Source of the DNA: Odontesthes bonariensis
Lineage: Eukaryota; Chordata; Actinopteri; Atheriniformes; Atherinopsidae
Assembly (NCBI RefSeq): GCF_027942865.1
Contig: NC_134515.1
Span: 28,215,949-28,279,948, forward strand
Direction of reading: 5' to 3'
Length of the DNA: 64,000 nucleotides
Notes under the pieces: model-generated
Told to the model about the DNA's origin: nothing
Seen by the model: the letters and a program-made list of their open reading frames with translations, nothing else
Databases searched by the model: none
In this document: positions 1-11,463 of the stretch, in pieces
Position numbering within the stretch: the stretch's first letter is position 1
How the letters are laid out: each line of letters starts with the position of its first letter
Program-made: the position numbers and the translations under genes

Positions 1-392
1 TACGCCCAAGGAGAAAAGTCTCAGCACAGATGTACACAGTAATTAGCAAACGAATGCTTTTGGTCAGAAACAGATCATTATGTCAGTTCCTTGCCATTTT
101 AAAGCTCTGGTTTTCAAATGACCGCCTTCATGAACAAATAGTTTGAACACAACCAAAAGGTGTCCAGACACGTATTATCAATGTACCTGGTCAACATGGG
201 TGTAACATTATCCTTTGCACTGCCTTCAAACAGAATTTATCTCCAGCGCTCTCCAATATCTCTTCTTTCATTTCTTTAACACTCTTTTTAGCCTAAATGT
301 TTGACTGCTTGACTACAGAATGGCATTTGTAATGCTTACCATAAATTTACTGTCACCGTAATGCATTATTTGTCTTTATTTTTAACATTGAG

Positions 393-529
393 GTGACCAA
401 GCCTTTTCTGCCGCTGCCCCCAGGCTCTGGAATAAGCTCCCCGTCGAGCTGCGTCTTACTTCTGACCTGGGCCTCTTCAAATCGAGGCTAAAAACATACT
501 TATTTAGGATTGCTTTTAATACCCAGTAG
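393..529 (+). mobile_element. LINE (L2-like) reverse transcriptase 3' fragment
   Basis: A short open stretch reads GDQAFSAAAPRLWNKLPVEL, then LFKSRLKTYLF, and ends at TAG at 527-529. The pattern 'AFS-AAP-LWN-LP-E-R...FKSRLKTYLF' is the usual last segment of L2-like non-LTR retrotransposon polymerases in fish. No reverse transcriptase core lies upstream, so this is a 5'-truncated dead copy. AT-rich sequence to about 760 may be its 3' UTR, but I cannot place that end. The same kind of C-terminal segment recurs on the minus strand inside apex2 intron 5. Confidence 0.65.
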
Positions 530-3500
530 TATGATGACACTTTTATCTTATTCGATTTAGTTTTATTTTACATTTTATTTTGTTCTTATTTAGTATTTAG
601 TCTTAAAGGTGGTGCTAAAATCTAAACTTTAAAACAACAAATGTCCTGTTGAGACAGCTGTCAGACTGAGTGTCAATGAGCCTGCTTATTCAAATAACTG
701 TACAACTTTTTACATTAAAGCAATTGTATTAAAAGTCTTGGAGAGAAAACCTTGTTAATGCATTAGATCAATTAAACCAAAAGCAAAGCATATGCTTAGT
801 TTTGTCCTCTGTTACGGTTCTCAGACAGATGAAAAGCCTAATGGGAGTGTGTGGTTGTGGCGTTGGAGCCTCTGCAACAGGACAGCCGATTTGTCCAAAA
901 ATAGCTGCAAACTTCTGCTTGTGTCACCCAGAAAACAGCACACAGCAGTGTCACAGAGGGCAAAGGGGTTTTTTGATGAGTCAGGTTATGTGCCGAAGTG
1001 ACACCAAGCTAGTTCATATATGCAAAGCAGACGAACACGGGTTCCACTGCAGTATTGCCATTTCATCACCCTCCGACAGACAAACTGTGTGTGTGGGATC
1101 TCCTCCCCTGCCGCACTGCTCAGTGGTGCATAAAACAGAATTATTAGCACAGAACAGCTCATAGTATCAAACGAGAATAGCCTTTTCATGTAGACTCATA
1201 AATATTCATTCACAAGAGGGCCGAACAGGGTGCGTTGTTTGTTGCAGATAACGACTGCATGCTAAACTGCTGTCAGATCTGCACACGTTAATGTGACATA
1301 AGTATCACGTGATTATTGGAACCCCACTGGAAAGAATCGTAATATAGCGCCTGTATATGTTTGATAGAATGTTGGTAGCATTGAGCAATTTGGTGCCTTG
1401 TAAGAAGCTGGAATTTTAACGTTTGATTCCAACCCAAAGCTGAAGAACAAGTGAAAACTCTACAGCCTGCAGCTGAAGTAGGTAATTTCCAGTTATGCAC
1501 CGTTTGTTTATGTGGCGCTGTGACCTTTGAGAAGTGCAACAAACAAGACCTGACGGAGCCAGCCAGGAGGATGAATCAATAGTGAGATAATATATCAGCA
1601 CTGGAGCAGTAGGATGGCTACTTTTATGATGCTCTGCACCATTTAGAATGTGGACATCAAATATTATTGAGTACCAATTAATTTCATCTAAAAGCTTCCT
1701 GCCTCAATATTGCAACGCAACATAAAATGGAGTCACAACAACTACATTGTTTCAAAACCCTGTAATTGAACGATTTCCTCTAACTGTTTTTAGACAGTGG
1801 CACTCCAGGGGTGCATTTCAATAAGGGTACGTCTGAGCAGTGTTTTTCCATCCAGCAGGAAGAGGATAATAAGGATGCATCTTTTCCCAGGGACGTAAGC
1901 AAAAGCCTAAATGACAACAGTCTGAATGCTAATAAAGCTGACATCAAAGAGTGTGGATGCGAAGAAAAGCAACACACCTATCATGCCTGTAGGTTTTGAA
2001 AGTGCAGAGTAGGAAAGGGCACGAAGGAAACTTGTGAGGAAAATCACGAATAAATATAGAATCTTAACACGGATCCAGAGGCAGGAGTGTGGGTGCCGCG
2101 TTCAAAGGCCATCAAAGAGACTGCACACTTTCACCCTAATAAGCTGTTTGCAGTGGTCCTCCTCTGAGTGGAGTGTTCAAAAACGCAGTCCGCAGATGAA
2201 TAATTCAGGAGGGAGGAACATGATGCATCCAATATCGAACAGACAAAAAGAAATTTAAAAACATAGGAGCGATGTGGAGCTTTAAATAGCCTTTGTTTAG
2301 TTGTGGCGGGTCAAGTGCCAGGAGAGCTCCATAAATCACATGTAAAAGTGCAATGCAGTGACAACCGGTGGTAAATTTATGACAAAAAACAAAGTAGCAG
2401 CCGTACCTAAAGACATATGTCCGTCACAGTCTCGCATATATCATTTTGTCTCCATGCTCTGTCAGGGCGGCACGCCTTCGGTACAGCACTGCAGACATCA
2501 CAGACTGTTGTAATTTCACAAAAGGGTTATACACAGAAGAGCAAACCGCAGAGACAAAGACTGCGCCTTCACACGTCTGCACGTTCGGGGCCTTCTGAAT
2601 GAATGACGATGAAAGACTGCCACGGTCCAGCCAGTGGCCTCACATAAACCAGCACATAACAATCTGTGTGATATCTGGCAAAGCTTGAGAGGATGCACAC
2701 TGAAGAAAAAAAAACAAGAAAATAAATAGTTAAATAAAACAAAAGACTTAAAAAGGTGCTCGTTACAAGAGAAAGGGGGTTAAAAGATGACACGATACCC
2801 CACACCGGATATCCACAAGATGGGAGGACAAAACTAGACTCTGCTAATACAAAGCCGGATTAAGAGTTCAGACCAGCCAAATGAAAAGTCCAAAAAACTA
2901 AGAGTTTTTTTTCCTTTTTTTGGGGGGGGGGGGGGAAGAGTGCCTTTCGGCACTGCAAAGGTAACGTAACTCTCATCATTAAAGCAGTTACAGAGCAATA
3001 GTCTGGGTGAGGAAAGAAAAGCACAAATAGAATGTATTCTGCGGCACTGAGAAACAAGATGGGTCCAGATTTGACATTGAGTCCAAGTTGGATGCAATCT
3101 GACTCAGACTGAATCCCTTAAGTGTCCAGTGGTAGCAAATAATTGCTTTTGCAGTTATTGTCACAATGGACGGATATGAAGATCCATAACGAAAGATTTA
3201 GTTTCACTATGTATTTCACTGCGATTCCCTCATAAGTTATGGCTGAGCAGTAATCCCAATAACAAATGCGTGAACCCCTTAAAGAAAAAACAGATCCTGA
3301 AACGGTTTGTGCTCCCGTTGATTTAATCTCATTCATTTCCAACTAACTGCTTATCCTGTCACATATGATTAATGATTACATAACAGTGACTTCAAAGTGC
3401 TCCACTCCTTAATTTTAGAAATGGCCAATTAGGCCGCTGCCTTAAGGCCCCATTTCACTGCCAATCTATCCCAGTCTCTTGTTTATTCTATCTGTGACTG

Positions 3501-5549
3501 AGATCTCCAAATTCAGCAAGCCGACCCTCGCCCCGTCTGTTTTTTTTTCCTTTGGTTGTTGGCAGAAAGGCAAACCTCATGAATTAGGAAACATGTTGTG
3601 CTTTTATATTGCTTTTGAGGAATGATAGGAGTAAAGCGAACTGTGCCAGTCTGTGTTTTCTCAGTGGGGCTTCTCTCTCTCTTGTTGTTTCAGTTTTGCA
3701 AGGCAGATGGATAGAACATCGGGAGCAGCTGGGAAAGTCTTCCCACCCTGAGATCCTTAGCCTTGAAAGGTACTGTTACATTTAATAATAGAAAAGGCTG
3801 CTGCACGTTGGGAGCGGCTGCCTGTGCACACAGACCAGTGTGCTGCCTTGCACGGCTGGTGCAGCAACAGACAGAGAGGCACTTAAGGAAAGAAAAGTGG
3901 GGTTTTTAGCACGGAAAGCAGCAGAGAGATGTGAAAATACTGAGAGGGATACACAGATCAAAGAAAAGGGATGAAGAGAGGTGTTACAGCAAATGGAAGG
4001 AATGGGGGTAGTTAGAGGAATGCAGGATATAGTTGAGGCAGAAGGACAGGGTGGGGAAAGCTCACTGGAAAGGGAAGGTATGATTTTCCTAAACAAAAAT
4101 TGGCACAATTATTTAGTTGTCTTGTTTAGGGGAATCAGATCTACAGTATGTTACAGTGCATGTTAACAGCATTTCTATGAACGCATTCATTCCTGCTCAT
4201 CTGTTGCTCAGTGATGTGGGATTTTATGCATTATTCTAAATACATTGTGTGGAAGAAGAAAGCTGACATGAACAAAATTACGCTGCTCAGATGCGAGCTG
4301 AAGGCACAATGCCATGAAGTAAACTTAACACCAGTAAGCCCTGAGGAAACATAGGCCTGCATGCAGAGCCAAAGACCGCACGAGGTGTTCAGTGAAGAAT
4401 GCTGCATTTTCAAACATGCAAACACTTCCCAAGCGCTCATCTTTACTATATTTCAAAACTCTTCCATTTTCCTTACTGTCATTTCATTTTTTTGCATTGG
4501 TCAAGCAGTGTTGTTTGATCTGAATGTGATGCTGTTACAGTGCTCTGATGCTTTCCCAGCCAAATCCTTCCTGTGCACAATGGAACAAAATATGAAATTA
4601 AGGAGATCTATAGCTCAGCACTCCGAGTCTCCCGAGGGGTACACTGCAAAGGTAGTTGTTGGAAAACTGTATATAGATTTTCATTTTGAGTAAACAACAT
4701 TTTAGACAGACATGAAGTGTGTGAACTTCGCTTATTGTGAAGTAATTAAAGGGAACTGTGAGAAACAGGGTGTTCTGGTCTTCCCATGTAGCAGAATGTG
4801 CAACCACTCAACACGTGATGTCCCAGTGAAACATTTGTTGCATCTTGCTCACAAGATTGTTTTACGTATGCTGATTGTAACTAAGCTGTGTAATAAAAAG
4901 AACTACACGGGGCAAGTCGGATGGAGTCGTTTGAGCACGGGTGAAGGAGTAAGTTCTGTCACTCCGTCCGGCTCCCCTTGCAAGTAAAAAATACAATCTT
5001 GTGCACTGTGTGTTTTGTTGATCACTGGGGTTGTCTTGAGTGAACTGTGTTCCAGTTTACCACGAAAAAAAAAAAAAAAAAAAAATCAATAAGCTGTCAT
5101 CAGTTTTCATATAATTTCAGTTTTTAAGTGCAATTAGACATTCAGTTTTGAAATGGATCCCCAACTGAGGGCAAAGCTGCAGCAACTGCCACGAGAAAAA
5201 GCATCAGGAAATATGGATAGAAGAAAAACATCACAGGAATACATGTGAACAAAGCATGAACACTGATGAAAGGATTTCTCTAACTGAACAAATGCTTGGT
5301 ATTTTAATGCATCAGATGAATGGTTATTTGTACTCCAAGATCGTATAGTTTCATGAATAAAAGACAAATTGGTCTGGGTTTCAAAATTATAAGCCTGTAC
5401 ACGTTTGCATTTTTTGTAACAGGTAGTAGCTTTAATTGCCAGCTCGAAGAAGCCATCTATCTAACCATTACTTTTAAAACTAGGCTCAAAGCGGAAGACA
5501 ATTCCCAAAAGTCTTTTTCACCTAACTCAGTAAAACGTCCCATTTAAGG
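530..5549. other. Intergenic, no gene recognised
   Basis: No conserved coding exon was recognised on either strand. The open frames here are short, lack family motifs and are not bordered by consistent splice sites. The stretch holds homopolymer runs, including a G run at about 2922-2935 and an A run at about 5064-5085, and otherwise unremarkable AT-rich sequence. Distal regulatory elements or untranslated exons of a neighbouring gene cannot be excluded. Confidence 0.5.
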
Positions 5550-6000
5550 CGTCTGAAGGTAAATAGGCGTGCGCGTGAGACGTTAGAACTGGGTCTCTCA
5601 CGAGGACGAACTTTAGGACCTCACCGTGTATAAACTGCAGCCACGCGAAAACTTAGCTCCATGTGTATATTAGTGATCAGTCGAATCATTACAGAGCACA
5701 GCACAAACACACACACCGCATTACAACGACGTACGGTAACAGCACGTGGACGGTGGGCTCCTCGACGGGACAGCAGAAACTTGAACGGAAACCGCCGAAG
5801 CTCGTGCAGCAACCAAAATGTAGCCGACATCCCGTCACACTCAGACCATAAAAATAAAAAAATCCCGAGGTGTAGCACGGTAGAGTACGGTACCTTTGCT
5901 GTAGTCTTCAGCTATGCGGCTGCAAGTAAAAGAATTCATAAAGCGGACTACATCAGCGATGAATGGATGCAGTGCTGCCTAGCAACCAGCAACCAATGAA
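5550..6000. promoter_or_regulatory. CpG-richer patch, possible promoter or first exon
   Basis: This ~450 bp stretch has clearly more CG dinucleotides than its AT-rich surroundings. At 5976-5996 it carries CCTAGCAACCAGCAACCAAT, which holds two GCAACC half-sites resembling an RFX X-box and then a CCAAT box. On the minus strand a donor-like CAAAG|GTACCG occurs near 5890. These fit a promoter with a leftward noncoding first exon, but no matching coding exon was found to the left. This is inference from composition and motifs only. Confidence 0.25.
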
Positions 6001-6212
6001 ATAAATGGAAGACTTCTCAGAGAAATTAGAATCTGAATACACATATAATTGTATGCATTTTAATGATCCTCGATTTCACTCTATATTTCCTAAGCAGTAT
6101 TAATTCATTTTAATTCACTGAGGTCCCCAACTCAATTGTACATTTATATTACATGGCGTGTGTACAGTACAAGAAGGTCAATAAGAGACATAATGCTGAA
6201 AGATTTTAGCTC

Positions 6213-6218
6213 TTTATT
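6213..6218 (-). terminator. nt5dc2: Candidate nt5dc2 polyadenylation signal
   Basis: An AATAAA hexamer on the minus strand lies about 330 bp past the nt5dc2 stop codon. It is the first canonical signal I saw downstream, so it is a reasonable 3' end. No transcript evidence is available. Confidence 0.4.
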
Positions 6219-6546
6219 TGTTTTAATTGTGCGACTGTAGCTTAGCTATTCACAACTCCAACAGATTCAGCCAGAGACCAGTTGTCTTGATATTTCTTCT
6301 AACAGAAAATGTGGACAAGCTCTCTGGACAGCTACTGTAGATCTACAGCACCCTCCCGTGGATTCACTGAGGACTCACTATGTTGAGCAGGGATCTGTGC
6401 CTTGTGGAGGGAGTTGTGCAGCACCCTCTGACATTTATAAAAAAAAACTGTTAAACGAATTATTTCCTCCAGTTTTCTCAAGAGTTTGCCAGACCTAAAA
6501 TGTGAAATCCTATGAGTCAGTCAAGAGAGCCCAGCTCTCTTCATAT

Positions 6547-7710
6547 TCATCTTATGTGAGACATGTCATCCAGATAAGGCGTCTTCATGCAGCCTGTGCA
6601 AAGCTGATCCATCCACAGGGGAGCTTCATGCTGAAGAGGGGTGCGGCGTGGGTAGAAAGTGTAAGAGAGGTCGTAATTCAGCAGGCTGCTCAGAGAAGTC
6701 ATGTAGATGTCAGAGAACCGACTCAGGCGCCTGGAGAAGTAGGTGGGGTTGTGACACGTTCTGAAGATGCTGCCAAACTGAGGGTTAAAACAGTTCTTTG
6801 TCATCACCCTGGAACACAAAAAAAGTTGTGGTAAAAGTTAATGTCGCAGAAAATTTACATGCATTCATGTTCGTAGCAGCAGAGTGGGTGGAAGTAAAAA
6901 CAAGACGAAGTTAAAGCAGTCTTTTACCGGTCGAATACCAAAACTTTTCATTTTAAAAAGGGGACATAAGCCAATCAGCCATGACATTAAAACAACGGAC
7001 GTGTAAAGTCAGTTATACTGCTGATGCAATGTTGGCATTCACATAGGGTGACCAACCCTCCCGCGTAGCGCGTGCGCGTACAGCGTTCGAGGCCAAAATA
7101 GTCCGTCCCGCAAATTCAGAGCTTGTCCCGCATAATTGATTCTTGCTGGGGTTGTCACTTTCCCCGCGCCACCCAGATAGCCAAACGAGCGTTACTTGAC
7201 ATTTCAGAACAGCACAGTCGCCGCAGACTGTAGAGCTACAACAGATCCACACACGCGCGCACACACACACACACCCCTTGCAGTCGCATCTGACAGGCTG
7301 GCTGTTATCAAATATTTGTTGTTGCCATGACAATTGACTCAACGTTCGCAGTGATGATGAACGTCAATTCACGCGCCTCATCACTAGGCACTTCAGTCAG
7401 TCAGTTGGCGCGGCATACTTGGCTAGAACTAGTTGTGGATAAAAAAAAAAAAAACACAGGGGAAAATGGCAGGTGAGGCACCTCCAATTAAAAAGCGAAA
7501 ATGTATGTACCGGAAAGAATGGGAAAATGTGTACGAATGGGTGAAATTCGTTGAGGGGTACGCCGAGAGGGCATTTTGTGACTTGTGTAAATCATCCTTC
7601 TCAATCGGACATGGGGGTGAATACGACGTCAAACGCCATCATTGAATGTTCAAAATATTATTGTTATCATTATTATTGTTATATATTACATCACCAATAA
7701 CAGAGGAATC

Positions 7711-7746
<36 letters not shown>

Positions 7747-10700
7747 TTGATATACCATGTAAGGTAGTATGTGCTAGAAATGGGTAAACCACTAAGAGTC
7801 TGGCGGCGGGGCGGCGTCCCCCCTTGTCCCCCATAAACATACCCCTTGTCCCCCCTTGGGCTTATGAGCAGGTGGTCACCCTACATTCACATAGATACTA
7901 CTTTTACGCTAGCCGCCTACTGAAACACTTCAGCAGACCAGCCACCTCACACAAATCAACCGCAAAAAGACTCCCACCCTGAACAGGGTCCAAAGGATCT
8001 ACTGCCAAGGTCACAACACCAGATACGGCAAGACATCCTCAGACGTTCTCCGTCCACACCCTGACAGGTCAGAGCTCAGGCACGTGGTCATAATCTCATG
8101 GCTGATTGGCGTATATACACATACAACATGTACATACTGTAGGAGCCATTTGTAAAGTTAGTTTACATACAACATGAACATACAACAAGTAGAGTGAAAC
8201 TCAGTTTCTCAGATAAGGTATAATTAGGCAGCTTCAGCAATGTGACATCACTTAGCTACAGGGGCCACTGAACAGGCCGTGTTATTGAGTTCACTGGTTC
8301 ACTGAGTTCACTGGCTTTACTGGGTTCACTGGGAGGGGCTTAAGACTGAGTCAAGTTAAGATACTGGAACTCACCTCAGTTCTTCTCTTTCTTTCTGCCA
8401 CTCCAGAAAAACATCTTTGGACTCCGGGTCCCGGTGCGTCTAAGATATTCAAGAAGAGCGTGATAAGCATGAACGTGTACACGTAAATATCGACACCCCC
8501 AAATGAGCAAAGAATGATCTGATCCTTAATTCACAAGATAAAAATGCACATAACCAGATGCTTTGCTCTGAGAAAAGTTGCCTGTGCTGCATTTTTGGAC
8601 TTCAAACAGTTGCACGTGACCCAGTCACAGGCCAGCAGGGGCTTGTAAACGGGAGTTTTGTGTGTGAAGGCATTTCCTACATTAGGTTGGGTCGTAGGGG
8701 TCACTTACATGTGGAGCCACAGTGATCATTTTTTCATGACTGCATGCATCTGACAGAGTGCCCGTCCTGTCTAATTTTACACCCTTACCTTTTCCCCCTT
8801 TACTGCTGCCACATAGGCCATGACATGTCTTGAGAGTGAAGCGTGCAACATGTCTTTTTGAGTAGAAACGTGCCCCGAGAGGTGGAAAACTTTCAAATCT
8901 GGGATGACGTTCAACTATGCAACATGTTTCAATATCAAGCTTTTGCAAATATAATAGTTGCTACTCTTGAAACTCTTCTTCTAGCACAAGTTCATTTTCT
9001 CACCAGTTCTTCTTCATAAAATGGAAGAAGAATGAAAACTTGTGACTTTTGAAAACTGTTAACAGTCAACACGATCATATCTACCAACAGCTGGAGTTCT
9101 GTGTTGATGGGGGCAGTTTTTGCTCTGTCTGAGGCCAAGCAGTAAAAGCTCCCAACCATCAGGAATATAAATGGTCACCTGAAGGCGCTCCATCAAGCCA
9201 GTTAAAGCCTGCAGCCAGGTGAGGTTCACAGCATATCGTTGCGTGCTCACTACTTTGGTTTCATGCTCCAGCTCAGGGACGATGGCGGCTGTACGCCAGC
9301 CATGTCGCAGCATCAGGTCCTGCAACGAAACGGTGAAAGAGCTTCGGTCATTTTGTAGCAAATACAAAACCAGTCTTCATATCTAACAAGAACCCAAAGT
9401 ATTTACAGACGTCTTCACTTATTTAAGACTCTTTAACACTCAGAAGTTATTCTAAGACCAACTTGTAATTAAAACAAAGTCCCCCCTCCAAAAAAGCACA
9501 CAATGACACTAATTTTCAGATTCAGGGTTCAAGTGAAACAAAGATGTTACAAAAAGGGCTGACACAGAAAAAGCAAATGTCCAATCACTGGTCTAACTTT
9601 ACTAGAACAACCTCACAGGCAGGTTGCAATTTCAGAAAAAGGCCTGCATCTTCATCTGATTACCCTACAGTTTGAAAGACTTCTTGGACTGACATGGAGC
9701 CTCATATTCACCGGCTTCAGACGTTGAGTCTCCCATTGTTTGTAATTTTAACTTTGTAATGACGTGAGCAGCTGTCGCTGGTAATGGTTACCAGCGACAG
9801 CTGCTCACATGCATGTAATCATTATGTAGATGGTTACGATGAACATCCTCCAAGTAACAGAAAAGGGCAGTTACGCTTTCTTCTTATCATTTTTTTAAAT
9901 AAATTAGGGCCTTTTTAAGGATCTGCAGAAACCCTCTTAATTCGTGAAGGCAGAGACTCCAAAAAAAATAAAAAAATAGAATTGAATGTGTTGCTGCTTA
10001 AATTTCCAGATCTTTAAGAAGCGGTCAGTAGCTGCTGGTACCGAGAACTGAAAGAACTGAGTTTGCTCCATCTTTTTCCTTATTGGTTTATCAAACACAC
10101 TTTCATTTAACAGTGAATTTGGGGCATTTTATGCTGTCACTATACATGATTTAACTTTCAATGATTTAATTTAGTGAGATCACCTCATAAAGCACTCTGA
10201 ATTGCTTTTATGTCTGAAAAATCAACCACACTTCACTCTCTAGTTTGACAAATAAATTCATATTTAATTGTCTGTCGTTGCTCCCGTCCAAGCCATTCAT
10301 CCTACAGCTTTCGAAACGGTATCAGGCAGCTTGATGTTAGAAGTGTTCACTGTGCAGCCAAGTTCCTGCCCTAATGTCAAATTAGGACATTTTAAACGTG
10401 GCGCTACCGGCAGACTGAGAAGCAAGCTTCCCTGCAAGAATTCCAACTTTGCTGCATCATACGCTGAAGACAGCGGTCAAATGGAATCCATCTTTGTCGC
10501 AGTACTGCAAATATTTAGTCATAACTTGGACCTTTATCGAGTTGATTCATTACTGATCGCAGTGCATTGATACTTACAGCTAAGTCACTGTAAAGATGGT
10601 CTCCAAAGTAAAGAACCCTCGATCCACTCCAGCCTGTCAATCTGAGAAATTCAAACAAGTTTCCCTGAAACACAAAACACGGCTACAGTAAGTTCCTCAA

Positions 10701-11422
10701 AAAGGTACACAAGCACAAACACACAGGCAACAGCTAGAGAAGGAAGTAAGAGCTATGAACCGAATGACAACAGCGAGGTCGGAAAACAGCCAGAAGTATA
10801 ACTGACCTGTTTGTAAATCTCCCCTTTGTCCAAACTGGTAATCTTCTCCCACCGCAGGTCTCCATTACCATCCAAGCGTCTGAAAGGTCTGCAACAGTAG
10901 CAAATGTTGAAGAGCGTTGCCGAGGCCACTCTGTAAAACCACAGCGACTTTGTCACGTTCGATCACTCACTTGATGCAGTCTGTGAAGAAGTGAGGTTTG
11001 TCCGCCTGCACAATGACAACGTCGAAGAAGTCTCTCCAGTTTTCCCCCGCCATGTGCCTCATTCCTTTATCCCTGCGCCCAGAACAAAAAGCTCAGCGGA
11101 ACAGCTGGGAACAGAAGCGTTTCCCCCGTGTTGTTGCTCAGACTTACACAAAGCTGAAGGGGCTGTTGGTGATGAGGAACAGCTTCTTTCCATGACTGAC
11201 CAATCGATGCAGCACAGCGTCCGTCTCTTCCCCTTTCAGGATGAACTTGTCTGTAAAGGTCCAGGAAAACAACAACCCGGTGAAACAATGTAACTGCGTA
11301 TGTGCAGCAGCGTGCTGGCTTCACAACAAAAATAGGAAAAGAATGAAAAATACTGCTTACTTAAATCTTGCATGATCCACTTGTACATGTAGCCTTTGAT
11401 GTGAACCATGCCGATGGCTTCC

Positions 11423-11463
<41 letters not shown>

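Larger units (their letters stand above)
6971..8109 (+). mobile_element. Degenerate Tc1-like DNA transposon, split by a hAT
   Basis: The left end reads CCAATCAGCCATGACATTAA and the right end is its imperfect inverted copy, ending CTCATGGCTGATTGG. This terminus is typical of a Tc1-like family common in fish. The right ~200 bp also resembles, at nucleotide level, the transposase 3' end of that family as I remember it. The interior is heavily deleted with no intact transposase, and a separate hAT element sits inside. The whole lies in nt5dc2 intron 13. Exact ends and the TA duplication are uncertain. Confidence 0.6.
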
